A DNA stretch of 64,000 nt from Pseudomonadota bacterium (GCA_021848545.1 JAJZUL010000002.1:62001-126000); one strand, 5' to 3'. Positions 26,834-35,893 are shown, counted from the stretch's first letter. Numbers and translations are program-made. Notes: generated by a model from the letters alone, not told the origin.

Positions 26834-26902
26834 TTATGCCGCGACGCGGTTGATCTTGCCGCCCATCCCGGCCCGCGCTTCCGGGCGTTTTCGGCGGCAT
26901 AA
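26834..26902. other. Inverted-repeat structure in the ribA downstream gap
   Basis: TTATGCCGC (26834-26842) and GCGGCATAA (26894-26902) are exact complements enclosing a smaller CCCGG/CCGGG hairpin. This could be a structured RNA or a weak terminator. The rest of the 262-bp gap to the next gene is AT-rich just before the start codon and shows no recognised element. Confidence 0.35.
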
Positions 26903-27017
26903 ACTATAACTATCTGATTTTTAAATCGAAATAGAATTTCGAGACACAGGCGCATGTCGCGCCGCGTTCTGGCATCATGCTTGCGTAATCATCGGCTGCC
27001 GTTGAAAGGATTTGCCG

Positions 27018-28130
27018 ATGACTCTTGCCCCAATCAGCAATGTGCCGCTTCCGGCCGGCGATCATCACCAGCCGGTCGACACCACGTCGAGCAAGCCGGT
27101 CGTCCACCATTTGCCCGTGTTCGGGGACGGCCACGGCCCGTCCTTCAAGGATGTCCTCGATATCATCAATCCGCTTCTGCATATCCCGATCATCAGCACC
27201 ATCTATCAGGATTTGACCGGGGACGTGCCGGGCGTGGCGGCGCGGATCGCCGGCGGGGCCCTGTACGGCGGGCCGATCGGGGCGGTGGCCGCGTTCATCA
27301 ACAGCGCTATCGACGACCATACCGGTAAAACCATCGGCGGTTACGTGGTATCGGGGGTCGAGCATCTGTATGCCGATCTGACCGGTGAAGAATCCGGAAG
27401 CAAGACCGAACTGGCGGCGGCCCATACAAGCAAATCCAAGCAGGCGGCCAATTCCAACGATTCCGCCAAGCCCGTGGCGGTGGCCATGGCCAAGGCGGCG
27501 AAAGCGCCGGTGCCGGTCGCCGGCACGCCCGCCCCCGCGGCGAACGGTCTGGTGGTCGCCGAAGCGCCGTCACCGGCGCCCGTGCATCGTCCGGTGGTCA
27601 CCAGCGCACCCCTGGCCCCGCTTTCCGGCAACACTCCCGGCCGAAACGCCGCCGCCACGGTCGCCACGGCTAAAAGTGCCGCCGCCAAGCCCGCGACGGT
27701 TACGCCCGATCTCCACGCCATCGCCGCCGCCAATGACAAAATGATGGCCCTGCACGGCAAAGAGCATTTCATGCCGGTTCCCGCCCGTCACAATTTCGAT
27801 CCGGTTCAGCCGCCGATGATCGCCGTGCCCCTGTCCACCAACGGCGAACAATCGAACGTGCCGGTCGTCGGCCAATACACGCCGCCGGCCTATGTGCCCC
27901 CCGCGATTCCGGCGAAGGCCGCGCCGGCCGGCGTCACCCCGGCGACCGAAAGCCATGCCGAACCCCTGGCGCCGGCGGCATCGCCGGATCTGCCGAAACC
28001 CGGCAAGGGCGATGCCGGCACCTGGTTCACCTCGGCGATGATGGCGAATTTGCGCAAATACGAGAAAATGAACCAGCTGACCAAATCCCCGGCCGCGCCC
28101 GCCGCGCCGCCGCGTCCGTCGAACACGTAA
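27018..28130 (+). CDS. Ala/Pro-rich protein of unknown function
   Basis: I do not recognise this 370-residue protein. Residues about 35-115 form the only ordered region, with DVLDIINPLLHIPIISTIYQ, then IAGGALYGGPIGAVAAFINSAIDDHTGKTIGGYVVSGVEHLY. The glycine-rich stretch could be an amphipathic or membrane-inserting segment. The remainder is low-complexity Ala/Pro/Lys. There is no signal peptide. The ATG at 27018 follows AAGGA; an in-frame TTG two codons earlier is less likely. The transpeptidase gene starts 7 nt after the stop. Confidence 0.75.
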   Translation: MTLAPISNVPLPAGDHHQPVDTTSSKPVVHHLPVFGDGHGPSFKDVLDIINPLLHIPIISTIYQDLTGDVPGVAARIAGGALYGGPIGAVAAFINSAIDDHTGKTIGGYVVSGVEHLYADLTGEESGSKTELAAAHTSKSKQAANSNDSAKPVAVAMAKAAKAPVPVAGTPAPAANGLVVAEAPSPAPVHRPVVTSAPLAPLSGNTPGRNAAATVATAKSAAAKPATVTPDLHAIAAANDKMMALHGKEHFMPVPARHNFDPVQPPMIAVPLSTNGEQSNVPVVGQYTPPAYVPPAIPAKAAPAGVTPATESHAEPLAPAASPDLPKPGKGDAGTWFTSAMMANLRKYEKMNQLTKSPAAPAAPPRPSNT

Positions 28131-28136
28131 AATCAG

Positions 28137-28649
28137 GTGGATATCCAGGTTTTCGCCGATGGATGGGTGGAATGGCCGGGTACGGACGGGACGGTCCGCG
28201 CCCGTTGCGCTTTGGGCCGGGGTGGCGTCGCGCCGACCAAGCGCGAGGGGGACGGGGTCACGCCGGTGGGATGTTTCCCGGTGCGCTCGGTGCTGTACCG
28301 GCCCGACCGGGGACCGCCGCCGGCGACGGCCCTGGCGGTGGCGTCCCTGACGCCCGCATCCGGCTGGTGCGACGACCCCGCCCATGGCGATTACAACCGC
28401 GCCGTCACCCTGCCCCATCCGGCCCGCTGTGAAACCCTGTGGCGGGACGACGCCCTGTACGACGTGATTCTGGTTCTCGGCTATAACGACGATCCCCCCG
28501 TCGCCGGGCTGGGCAGCGCCATTTTCGTCCATCGCGCGCGGGACGCTTACGCCCCGACCGAGGGCTGCGTCGCCCTGGCGCCCCCCGATCTTGCCGCCAT
28601 GCTGGCGGCCTTGCGGCCCGGTGATCGCGTCTGCATCAACCCGCAATGA
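28137..28649 (+). CDS. L,D-transpeptidase (YkuD) family protein
   Basis: The 170-residue protein has the YkuD catalytic signature HRARDAYAPTEGCVAL, with the nucleophilic Cys in EGCVAL and the upstream His. The N-terminal part includes TKREGDGVTPVGCFPV. YkuD enzymes form 3-3 peptidoglycan cross-links or attach lipoproteins. No signal peptide is visible, so the export route is unclear; this matches a small-subfamily YkuD protein common in Alphaproteobacteria. The GTG start lies 7 nt after the preceding gene. Confidence 0.88.
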   Translation: MDIQVFADGWVEWPGTDGTVRARCALGRGGVAPTKREGDGVTPVGCFPVRSVLYRPDRGPPPATALAVASLTPASGWCDDPAHGDYNRAVTLPHPARCETLWRDDALYDVILVLGYNDDPPVAGLGSAIFVHRARDAYAPTEGCVALAPPDLAAMLAALRPGDRVCINPQ

Positions 28650-28670
28650 CCTCCTCAGGCCGGAATATGC

Positions 28671-28794
28671 TGGAGCGGCCCGCCGCTCTTGCGCCCATTG
28701 AGGGCGCGGCCAAGCGCGCGGACGCGCGCGCCCGGCGAGGGCCAAATATACGGTTTAGAGTGTGATGCCCATTGAGGGCATCACACTCTAAACG
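28671..28794. repeat. Multi-hairpin interspersed repeat (family B), copy 2
   Basis: It carries the GC-rich palindromic block followed by a perfect 18-bp hairpin starting GTTTAGAGTGTGATGCCC (28753-28770 and 28776-28793, loop ATTGA). The right arm contains the TAG stop of the convergent GT41 gene. It fills the gap between the transpeptidase and GT41 genes. Confidence 0.85.
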
Positions 28795-30545
28795 GCGAAG
28801 GCCTCGGGCGGCTGGCCCCGGCAATAGCTGTCCCACATGCGGGCCAGGGCCGTTTCGACGGCGCGGGTAAAGGCGGGGGTATCGAACAGGGGGGCGGTAT
28901 CCCGGGTTTCGGTCAGGCGCCGGCGCAAGGCGGCCAAGGCCGCGGGGTCGGCCAGCAGCGCGTTCGCGCGGGCTTCGTAATCCTCGAGGGTTTCGGTCAC
29001 CAGTTCGTCCATCCCGACCGCGTGCAGCAGGCTGGCCCCGACCCGTCCGGCAAAGGTGGCGCCGCGGCAGGTGATCAGCGGGCAACCCATCCACAAGGAA
29101 TCGCTGCCGGTGGTGTGGGCGTTATAAGGCAGGGTATCCAGCGTCAGATCGGCCAGGGCGTAGCGGGCCAGATGCTCCCGAAGCGGGCGGATCGGCGCGA
29201 AGATCAGCCGCTCTCCGGCAATGCCGCGGCGTTCGGCCTCGGCGCGCAGGGTCCGTTCGACGGCCTCCCCCTCCGACAGCAGCCACAGCACCGCGTCGGG
29301 CCGCGCCGCCAGTAATCGCATCCAGATCGAGAACAGGGCCGGGCTGATCTTGTAGGCGGCGTTGAAACAGGCCAGCACCGGCCCCTCCGCCGGCAGGCCG
29401 CTTTCGGCGCGGCCGGGGGCGGCCGGCCGGGGGCGCTGGCGGTCGTTGACCTGATAGCACCAGGGCAGGTGGATGATGCGCTCGGTATAATCGGCCTGGC
29501 ATGCCATGGGCAGGACCACCGGATCGGCCAGGATGTAATCGACGGCGTCCAGTCCCATGCTGCCGGGATAGCCGAGATAGGCGACCTGGATGGGCGCCGG
29601 TCGCAGGGCGACCACGTCGGGCCGGGCGTCGCGGGTATGGCCCTTGAGATCGATCAGGATATCCACGCCGTCGGCGCGCATCTGCCCGGCGATTTCGGCC
29701 GCCGGCCAGTCGGGCAGGTGGCGGAAGACATCGAATCCGGCCTCCAGTCGCCGGCGGATGTCGCTGCCGTCGTCGGGACCGGTGGAATAGGCGATGGGGC
29801 GGACCTTGGTCCGGTCGTGCAATTCGAACAGTTCGGCGGCGAGATAGGCGGTGGCGTGGCTGTGGAAATCGGCCGACAGATAGCCGACGGTCAGCACCTT
29901 GCCCGCCATCGGTTCGGGGAACGGCGCGGCGCGGGTGGCGCCGAGGCGGGCGCTCCAGCTTTTGGCGCAGCGGGCGAGCACATCCTCGGCGCAATCGACC
30001 GACAGCATGCGAAAGGGTTGCACCCCGGCGCCGCGCCCGCTTTTCACCAATTCCACCAGCCGGGCGGCCAGCTCGTCCAGTCCGGCCCAATCGCACAGGG
30101 CCTGCTTGCGGGCGACCAGCGCGCTCAGGATGGTCGGATCGTCGGGCGCCCGCTTGTGGGCGTGGTCGTAACAGACCACGGCTTCGTCCTGCCGGTCCAG
30201 CCGGCGCAGGACATTGCCGAGATTGAACCAGGCCGGGGCCGACGGGCTTAGGGATACCACCCGGTACCAGGCTTTTTCCGCCTTGTCCAGTTGGCCCAAT
30301 TCCTCGTACAGGCTGGCCAGGAAGCCGGCCGCCTGGATGAAATCGGGGCGTCGCGCCAGCGCCTTTTCCAACTCCCGCGCCGCCGCTTGCCGGCGTCCGC
30401 CGCGATACAGGATCTGGGCCAGCAGGGTCAGAAGATCGGGTTGGCCGGGCCGGGCCTTCATCGCCCGCCGGCACGCCGCCTCGGCCTCGTCCGTTCGTCC
30501 GGCATGCAGCAACGCCTGGGCCTGAACGGCGAAATCCCCGGCCAA
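28788..30545 (-). CDS. TPR protein with GT41 (SPINDLY/O-GlcNAc transferase-like) domain
   Basis: The 585-residue protein starts with several TPR motifs (about 1-140: AEAACRRAMKARPGQPDLLTLLAQILYRGGR and ARRPDFIQAAGFLASLYEELGQLDKAE). The C-terminal GT41 region (about 210-575) includes ILIDLKGHTRDARPDVVALRPAPIQVAYLGYPGSMGLDAVDYI and YNAHTTGSDSLWMGCPLITCRG. Bacterial relatives are UDP-sugar glycosyltransferases acting on proteins; the acceptor is unknown. It begins 3 nt after the ychJ-like stop, at the end of a minus-strand operon. Confidence 0.9.
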   Translation of the reverse strand: MAGDFAVQAQALLHAGRTDEAEAACRRAMKARPGQPDLLTLLAQILYRGGRRQAAARELEKALARRPDFIQAAGFLASLYEELGQLDKAEKAWYRVVSLSPSAPAWFNLGNVLRRLDRQDEAVVCYDHAHKRAPDDPTILSALVARKQALCDWAGLDELAARLVELVKSGRGAGVQPFRMLSVDCAEDVLARCAKSWSARLGATRAAPFPEPMAGKVLTVGYLSADFHSHATAYLAAELFELHDRTKVRPIAYSTGPDDGSDIRRRLEAGFDVFRHLPDWPAAEIAGQMRADGVDILIDLKGHTRDARPDVVALRPAPIQVAYLGYPGSMGLDAVDYILADPVVLPMACQADYTERIIHLPWCYQVNDRQRPRPAAPGRAESGLPAEGPVLACFNAAYKISPALFSIWMRLLAARPDAVLWLLSEGEAVERTLRAEAERRGIAGERLIFAPIRPLREHLARYALADLTLDTLPYNAHTTGSDSLWMGCPLITCRGATFAGRVGASLLHAVGMDELVTETLEDYEARANALLADPAALAALRRRLTETRDTAPLFDTPAFTRAVETALARMWDSYCRGQPPEAFAV

Positions 30546-30548
30546 CGC

Positions 30549-31049
30549 CTAGGCCCCGCAGCAGACTTTGTATTTGCGGCCCGATCCGCAGGGGCAGGGA
30601 TCGTTGCGGCCCACCTTGGCGGTGACGCGGGGCGGCGCCTTGGGGTTGATCACGCCGTCGGCATAGATCCAGCGTCCGTCGCGATGGATGAAGCTGGCCA
30701 GTTCGTGATGGGCGAACAGCTTGCCGCGAAAGCGGTAGCGGGCCACGAACTCGACGGTGCCGCGACCGCCGGCGGTGTCGGTGGAAGCGGCCAGAATCTC
30801 AAGGCCCCGCCAATCGGCTTCCCTGGCCCAGGTTTCGGTTTCGTTGCGGTCGAAGCCGTCGCGGGATTCCGCCGCCAGGGTGCGGTCCAGATAATCGATA
30901 TCGGCCAGGGTGAAGGCCGAGTAGCGTGACCGCATCAGCGCCTCGGGTCCGGCGGCGGGGGCGCCGGCCAGCAGGGGGGCGCAACAATCGCCGAACGGGC
31001 GGCCGGTTCCGCAGGGGCAGGGCGTCGAAGGGGACGGGGATTCGGTCAT
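30549..31049 (-). CDS. YchJ family protein with two SEC-C zinc motifs
   Basis: The 166-residue protein has an N-terminal SEC-C motif ([13 protein letters not shown]), a central domain with [22 protein letters not shown] and FHAR-type strands, and a C-terminal SEC-C motif ([17 protein letters not shown]). The family is widespread with no fixed function. The start overlaps the preceding small membrane-protein gene by four bases (ATGA). Confidence 0.92.
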   Translation of the reverse strand: MTESPSPSTPCPCGTGRPFGDCCAPLLAGAPAAGPEALMRSRYSAFTLADIDYLDRTLAAESRDGFDRNETETWAREADWRGLEILAASTDTAGGRGTVEFVARYRFRGKLFAHHELASFIHRDGRWIYADGVINPKAPPRVTAKVGRNDPCPCGSGRKYKVCCGA

Positions 31050-31399
31050 GGCGCGACGATCCGGGACAGAACCAGCAGGCCGGCCACCGCCGCCACGTAA
31101 AAGGAGCCCCCCAACCCAAGCAGGAACAGCATGTTTCCGGCGGTGCGCAACGGAAACATCCGCCGTTCCCGGGACAGGCGGTCGAGCCCCCGTTTGTCCA
31201 TGCCGCCGACGATGGTCAGGAAATAGCGCTGGCGGGAAAACGGCACCGGGATGGTCAGGCGCAAATTGACCGGGTGGCGACGCCAGGTCATCGGCTTGCC
31301 CGCCTGCCACAAGGCCGCCCTTTGTTCGGGTGTGAACGATTCGAAAATATCCGCCGGCAGGCGGTCCAGAACCGTATCGAACGACGCATCCATGGCCAT
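31046..31399 (-). CDS. Small membrane protein of unknown function
   Basis: The 117-residue protein has a soluble N-terminal half ([22 protein letters not shown]; then [17 protein letters not shown]) and a hydrophobic C-terminal helix ([24 protein letters not shown]). I do not recognise a family. Several in-frame ATGs exist; 31399 is chosen because GGGGGA sits six bases upstream. It overlaps the ychJ-like gene by four bases. Confidence 0.7.
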   Translation of the reverse strand: MAMDASFDTVLDRLPADIFESFTPEQRAALWQAGKPMTWRRHPVNLRLTIPVPFSRQRYFLTIVGGMDKRGLDRLSRERRMFPLRTAGNMLFLLGLGGSFYVAAVAGLLVLSRIVAP

Positions 31400-31483
31400 C
31401 GCGTTTCCCCCGACTGTTCCCATGTCAATTCTGCAATAGCCGCCCATGATGCGACGCCGCCGGCCCGGAATCCAGCCCCGCCG

Positions 31484-32413
31484 TCATCGCGGACCGTGGC
31501 CGGCCATCGCCGCCAGGCCGGCATCAAGGCTCAAAGGTGGTATCCAGCCCAGCGCCCGCAACGGACCGTCATCGACCGTCAGCGATCCCGTCAGCCGGGC
31601 GACGGCCGCCTGCCGGCCCAGCAGCCATCCCCCCGCCCGCAGCAGCGGGGGGGGCACCGGCAGCAGCAAAGCGGGCCGGCCCATGGCCGTTCCCAGTCGC
31701 CGAACAAGATCCGGGGTCGAAACGTCCTCGCCGTCGCGGATCATATAGGTGTTGCCGATGGTGTCCGGGCGGGCGAGGCAAAAGCAAATGGCGTCGGCAA
31801 GGTTGGCCAGCCCCACCAGCGAGCGGCGGTTGTTGATGGCGCCCACCGGCAAGGGCAGACGGCGGCGGATGGCCGCCATCAATGTGGCCAGATTTCCCTT
31901 GGCGCCGGGACCGTGGATCAAGGGCGGCCGCAGGATGGTGGCCGACAGGCCCGCGATCGCCCGCAGGCCCCGTTCCGCCTCCGCCTTGGACAGGCCATAG
32001 GGATCGGCCGGCGCCGGCGGGTCGTCGGCCCTGAACGGCCGGTCGGAAGGGGTCGTCTCGCCATTGACCTTGACCGAACTGAGGAAGATCAGCCGCGCCG
32101 GGCCCGTTTCGGCCATGCGTCGCGCCAAACCAAGGGTGCCGTCGCGATTGACCGCCCGGTAGACCGCCAGCGGATCGCCTTCGGTTTCCGTCATGACGTG
32201 GGCGCGGGCGGCGAGATGGACCACCGCGTCGATGCCGGCCAGGGCCCGCGTCCAATCGGTGGTGCCGTCGATCCCGCCCACCGAACGGGGTTCGGTTCCC
32301 GGCGGTCCCTCTCCCCGGCGCAGCGCGGCCGCCACCTGATGGCCGTCGGCCAGCAATCGCCGGCAGAGTGCCTGGCCGACGAAGCCGGTGGCGCCGGTCA
32401 CCAGCACCTTCAT
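31484..32413 (-). CDS. NAD-dependent sugar epimerase/dehydratase
   Basis: The 309-residue protein is an extended short-chain reductase: GATGFVGQ nucleotide motif, SSVKVNGE strand, and the catalytic YGLSK (Tyr-x3-Lys). It resembles UDP-sugar 4-epimerase/reductases that pair with WecA-like transferases in O-antigen synthesis, supplying an unusual N-acetyl-sugar. The ATG at 32413 overlaps the transferase stop by four bases, so the two are coupled. Confidence 0.88.
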   Translation of the reverse strand: MKVLVTGATGFVGQALCRRLLADGHQVAAALRRGEGPPGTEPRSVGGIDGTTDWTRALAGIDAVVHLAARAHVMTETEGDPLAVYRAVNRDGTLGLARRMAETGPARLIFLSSVKVNGETTPSDRPFRADDPPAPADPYGLSKAEAERGLRAIAGLSATILRPPLIHGPGAKGNLATLMAAIRRRLPLPVGAINNRRSLVGLANLADAICFCLARPDTIGNTYMIRDGEDVSTPDLVRRLGTAMGRPALLLPVPPPLLRAGGWLLGRQAAVARLTGSLTVDDGPLRALGWIPPLSLDAGLAAMAGHGPR

Positions 32414-33438
32414 GGCTCGGTCTGTCCCCAGCGCTGGAACAGGATCAACACGCCGATGACGATGACGGCGGCGGCGGCGGCGGCGAAAGCCGGCCGGTCG
32501 ATGGCGATCAGGGCGGCGGCGATCAGGGCGGCATTGGCGATCAGAATGACGCGCGCCACTTGGTCGTGGCCGTACCCGGCCTTGACCGGCTGCTGATAGA
32601 AATGCTGGCGGTGGGCCTGCCAGATCGCCTCGCCCCGCGCCAGGCGGCGAACCAAGGTGATGGAGGTGTCGGCCAGATAGATCGCGGGCAGAATCAAAGC
32701 GGCCGTCAGCAGACCCGCCGTCGCCAGATGAACCAGCAAGCCACCCAGTATGAATCCCAGGGGAATGCTGCCGACATCGCCCAGGAACACCCGGGCCGGG
32801 TGCCAGTTCCAGGCTAAAAAGGCCAAACCGGCGGCGCCGGTGGCCGCGGCGAAGGGGATCAAGCCCATGGCGGCGCCGGAAAAGACGGCGACCAGGACGA
32901 TGCCCAGCCCCAAAGAAAATGTTTCGATACCGGTTATACCGTCGATGCCGTCCATGAAATTGAACAGATTGACGAACCACAGCCAGACCAGTCCGGTCAG
33001 GATGCGGTCGATCGGCATGGGCACCCAGGCGGGCAGAACATGGGCTCCAGCGGGCAGGGCCGCCACCGCCATGCCCACCATGGCCGCCTGCAAAAGGAGG
33101 CGCGGCAAGGCGGGCAGGGAGCGGCGGTCGTCCAGCCACGAGGCGGCCATCAGCACGGCCGCGCCCCCCATGATCCGCCATGCCCAGCCGGCGCCGGGTC
33201 CGGTGGCGGCCAAACCGGCCCAAACCACCAGCAACGGCGGCACCACCCCCAGGCCGCCGCCGCGCGGGGTGGGGATGGTATGGCTGGACCGGTCGTTGGG
33301 CCGGTCCAGCAGTTGGTGGCGTTGCAGATAGGCCAGCGCCGTCCGCGTCGCCGACAGGGCGCCGGCGCCGGCGACCAGGGTGGCCGCACAGGTCACCAGC
33401 CACAGGCTGGCACCCGTATCCGTCCAACCGGCGATCAT
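32410..33438 (-). CDS. WecA/MraY-family undecaprenyl-phosphate sugar-1-phosphate transferase
   Basis: The 342-residue integral membrane protein has about ten hydrophobic helices. The family motifs are [16 protein letters not shown] (acidic pair), [24 protein letters not shown] and the cytoplasmic HRQHFYQ. It links a UDP-N-acetyl-sugar to undecaprenyl phosphate to start O-antigen or exopolysaccharide. It is closer to WecA/WbpL than to MraY, given the epimerase partner. The ATG at 33438 is preferred over a TTG two codons upstream. Confidence 0.9.
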   Translation of the reverse strand: MIAGWTDTGASLWLVTCAATLVAGAGALSATRTALAYLQRHQLLDRPNDRSSHTIPTPRGGGLGVVPPLLVVWAGLAATGPGAGWAWRIMGGAAVLMAASWLDDRRSLPALPRLLLQAAMVGMAVAALPAGAHVLPAWVPMPIDRILTGLVWLWFVNLFNFMDGIDGITGIETFSLGLGIVLVAVFSGAAMGLIPFAAATGAAGLAFLAWNWHPARVFLGDVGSIPLGFILGGLLVHLATAGLLTAALILPAIYLADTSITLVRRLARGEAIWQAHRQHFYQQPVKAGYGHDQVARVILIANAALIAAALIAIDRPAFAAAAAAVIVIGVLILFQRWGQTEP

Positions 33439-33566
33439 CGGCAAACACCCGTCATCTTTTTTCCAGGCGACTATATAGGGGCAAGCGGCGGCGGCGGAAA
33501 AGAGGTAAGTATGAGGCGAGCGACGCCGAAAATCCTTATGGACATCGGCCCCAAGGAGACTTGCCC

Positions 33567-34142
33567 ATGGACCCGTCCCTTCTTCTTGCCGCCCAGATGG
33601 ATGAACACGCCGAAGTCCTGGCGGCGACGCGCCGGGCGGTGGCCGGCCCCTTCGCCCGTCTGGCCGATCTGTGCGGCAGGTCGCTGGCCGGCGGCGGCAA
33701 AATCCTGTTTTTCGGCAATGGCGGCAGCGCCGCCGACGCCCAGCATCTGGCGGCGGAACTGGTGGTGCGCTATCGGGTCAACCGGCGGGCGCTGGCCGCG
33801 ATCGCCCTGACCACCGATACCTCGATTCTGACGGCGGCGGCCAACGATCTGTCCTTCGACGATATTTTCGCCCGCCAGATCGAGGCCCTGGCCCGGCCGG
33901 GCGACGTGGTCATCGGCATATCCACCTCGGGCCGCAGTCCCAACGTGTTGAAGGGTCTGGCGGCGGCGCAATCCATCGGTGCCGTCGCCGCCGGCCTGGC
34001 CGGGCGCGACGGGGGATTGATGGCCGGACAATGCGATCCGCTGATCGTGGTCCCGTCGGAGGTCACCGCCCGCATCCAGGAAATGCATATCCTGATCGGC
34101 CACAGCCTGTGCGATCACCTGGAGAAACTGGCCGCGTCGTGA
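33567..34142 (+). CDS. gmhA: Phosphoheptose isomerase GmhA
   Basis: The 191-residue SIS-domain protein has the GmhA pattern: [22 protein letters not shown], then [31 protein letters not shown] and the C-terminal [15 protein letters not shown]. It converts sedoheptulose 7-phosphate to D-glycero-D-manno-heptose 7-phosphate, the first step to LPS or S-layer heptose. AAGGAG lies ten bases before the ATG. Partners appear elsewhere in the window: a HddC-like gene at 49.5 kb and gmhB at 52.5 kb. Confidence 0.94.
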   Translation: MDPSLLLAAQMDEHAEVLAATRRAVAGPFARLADLCGRSLAGGGKILFFGNGGSAADAQHLAAELVVRYRVNRRALAAIALTTDTSILTAAANDLSFDDIFARQIEALARPGDVVIGISTSGRSPNVLKGLAAAQSIGAVAAGLAGRDGGLMAGQCDPLIVVPSEVTARIQEMHILIGHSLCDHLEKLAAS

Positions 34143-34145
34143 GGG

Positions 34146-34265
34146 TTAGAGCGACGCGCCTGAAATCTGAACGTCCGGCTAAATCTTGGACGCGTCGCTC
34201 CGGCGAGCATTGAGCGAGCGGCTAAGCGCGCGGACGCGCGCGCTTAGGCAGAGGGCCAAATATAA
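34146..34265. repeat. Family B repeat, copy 3, left part (interrupted by a transposon)
   Basis: It starts TTAGAGCGACGCGCC four bases after the gmhA stop. It has the same GAGCGACGCG/CGCGTCGCTC hairpin and GC block as the copy at 15178. It stops at CCAAATATAA, where the transposon enters. The missing right part resumes at 36679. Confidence 0.85.
34258..34265. repeat. Target-site duplication, left (AAATATAA)
   Basis: This 8-bp sequence directly precedes the left inverted repeat and is repeated exactly at 36679-36686 after the right one. Eight bases is the normal IS1595-family duplication. Confidence 0.9.
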
Positions 34266-34293
34266 GGCGTTTATATATTTTACAAACCCATAT

Positions 34294-34512
34294 TTATTTA
34301 TGGAGCGCCTCTAGATCAATCCAGCGCTCTGTATCTGCATCCCATCTACATAGTCCAATCCATTTAAAGCGCCCAGCACTTAAAAGAACTTTCGCACGTT
34401 CACGTAATGTCTCAATGTTATCGCTATATTCGCATTGGTCTGGGAGTGATGTGCTGTCGGCGTCTTCCCATAGTTCGAGCGCATATTGGCCGTCATTATG
34501 GTTTATCCGCAT
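34294..34512 (-). CDS. Small transposon passenger protein, unknown
   Basis: The 72-residue product (MRINHNDGQYALELWEDAD to DTERWIDLEALHK) is acidic and Trp-rich, with no recognised domain. It is the last passenger gene. It overlaps the 3' end of the 58-residue gene by 17 nt; an upstream ATG at 34539 would add nine residues. No clear ribosome site precedes either start, so translation may depend on coupling. Confidence 0.5.
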   Translation of the reverse strand: MRINHNDGQYALELWEDADSTSLPDQCEYSDNIETLRERAKVLLSAGRFKWIGLCRWDADTERWIDLEALHK

Positions 34513-34672
34513 CGGATGGCGGTTTACCGGCATCGGCATTTTCCTGATCTCGTGTGGGATTCGCCTTGGCAATCTTCCGCAGCTTGTCCTCAAAGGCGCG
34601 CTCGTTCTCGTCGCAACCGGCCTCGCGGGCGGCGCTCACGAACTTATCAAATTGCTTTTTCTCTTCTCTCAT
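34496..34672 (-). CDS. 58-residue charged passenger protein
   Basis: The frame encodes MREEKKQFDKFVSAAREAGC, a very charged helical protein ending in SDADKP. Its ATG overlaps the stop of the PIN gene by one base (TAATG), a typical coupling arrangement, which supports it being real despite its size. No family is recognised. Confidence 0.6.
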   Translation of the reverse strand: MREEKKQFDKFVSAAREAGCDENERAFEDKLRKIAKANPTRDQENADAGKPPSDADKP

Positions 34673-35124
34673 TAAAACAACCGTGGTTGCGATGGCGGCA
34701 AGGGCTTCCTGATTAGAAGAGGCGGCGTCCCCACCTTGCCGTTCTTGGAAATTAAACCGTCATCGAAGGTTTCAATGGTCGGGATTTTTGCTTCTAATGC
34801 CGTCGCCACGTGAATGGCGTCCTTTGGCCTGATGCCGTTGTCCCAGACCAGCGTCTGAGCTTCTTCGGAGATGAAACGGGTTACGTTCCGTAGGCGTATT
34901 ATCGAGCGTCGGAAAAATTTTCTAACGATTTCAGCGCGATCTTTTGGGATCGGCGGCGCATTTCTCAGCCAAAGGCACTCTGCAAGAGTAAGCGTCGAGG
35001 TGACAATAAGAATATCGCCTGTTTCTGCCCGCTCCAATGTGGCTCGACAGGGGCCGACTCTATCGGCTTCCTCTTGGAAATAAGCAAGAAAGCAAACGCT
35101 GTCCCAGTAGACCAGTTCCGTCAT
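34672..35124 (-). CDS. PIN-domain protein (VapC-like putative ribonuclease toxin)
   Basis: The 150-residue protein has the full acidic set of a PIN nuclease: D8 (YWDSVCFLAYF), E49 (TLAECLWL), D102 (RPKDAIHVATAL) and D121/D122 (TFDDGLI). VapC-type PIN proteins cut tRNA or rRNA and are normally held by a co-encoded antitoxin. Its start overlaps the 251-codon upstream gene by four bases (ATGA), so that protein is the natural antitoxin candidate, although it does not look like a usual VapB. Carried on a transposon, the operon could aid retention or phage defence. Confidence 0.82.
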   Translation of the reverse strand: MTELVYWDSVCFLAYFQEEADRVGPCRATLERAETGDILIVTSTLTLAECLWLRNAPPIPKDRAEIVRKFFRRSIIRLRNVTRFISEEAQTLVWDNGIRPKDAIHVATALEAKIPTIETFDDGLISKNGKVGTPPLLIRKPLPPSQPRLF

Positions 35125-35867
35125 GCGGACATCCTTAGAATGCCGCGCACGTCATCGATACCTGGAAGGTCATCGTCGTCAGGGAGTGGTTCGATCTTGC
35201 TAACTTCGATGCTTATGGGTGCCCCGTTCTTTCTATAATGAATATTTCCATGCACCTCGACGCGCCTGCGGAAATTCCCAAGCGCATCTTTCAACATTTC
35301 ATCTGGGATATAGCATCGCACGGTCTGGCGAAGAAGCGCGTCGCGTATGCGGAGCTGAAGGTTTCCATGATCCTGAATTGCCTCAAGGCGACCTTCAACG
35401 GTGCCAAAATCATTGTAGTCAGCCTTCCAATCTTCGCGAATTATCTTCGCGATGGTCGGCTCAAGTTGATTTGGCTTCTTGCAGACCCATAGCTTCATCG
35501 CAACGGGCTTTCCCCTAACGCCCTCTGCAAACTCAGACAGCGTCTTTAGATGCTTTAACGCGGGCTCAGAGAGCCCGGCCTCATCAACATCACCGGACGC
35601 CAATCGCGCAATCCCGTGGTTGACGCGCGCATAAACCGCCTTAACGACTTCTACGGGAACAGTTGCCCCAGGGTCAACACCGATCAGTTGACTGCCCTCA
35701 CGCAACCGCACAACCCATTGAGGAGGAGTGCCGTCCGGAGAGGCGGATTTACCAACTTCTTCTATGTACCCAAAGAATGCGCGCGCAGCGGCCATGAACC
35801 TGTCAGGGGAGAGGTTCTCGCTAATCTCTAGCGTCAGGTCGCTCGGTATCTGTTCTGGCGTAGCCAT
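35121..35867 (-). CDS. Unrecognised protein upstream of the PIN gene (candidate antitoxin or partner)
   Basis: This protein of 248 residues from the ATG at 35867 matches no family I know. It has a helical N-terminus (LSPDRFMAAARAFFGYIEEVGKS), a central VVRLREGSQLIGVDPG, and a C-terminal strand-rich part (EGRLEAIQDHGNLQLRIRD, then RRRVEVHGNIHYRKNGAPISIEVSKIEPL) resembling a nucleic-acid-binding barrel only in a loose sense. It overlaps the PIN start by four bases and begins 26 nt after the transposase stop. At this size it is much larger than ordinary type II antitoxins. Confidence 0.7.
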   Translation of the reverse strand: MATPEQIPSDLTLEISENLSPDRFMAAARAFFGYIEEVGKSASPDGTPPQWVVRLREGSQLIGVDPGATVPVEVVKAVYARVNHGIARLASGDVDEAGLSEPALKHLKTLSEFAEGVRGKPVAMKLWVCKKPNQLEPTIAKIIREDWKADYNDFGTVEGRLEAIQDHGNLQLRIRDALLRQTVRCYIPDEMLKDALGNFRRRVEVHGNIHYRKNGAPISIEVSKIEPLPDDDDLPGIDDVRGILRMSA

Positions 35868-35893
35868 CCAACGCACTCCGGTTCGTTGAGAGT

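Noticed and set aside
31484-33448. Single 654-codon protein fusing the epimerase with upstream sequence
   Set aside because: The N-terminal 345 codons are the wrong frame of the WecA-like gene. The true epimerase starts at 32413 with GATGFVGQ right after its ATG and a four-base overlap with the transferase gene.
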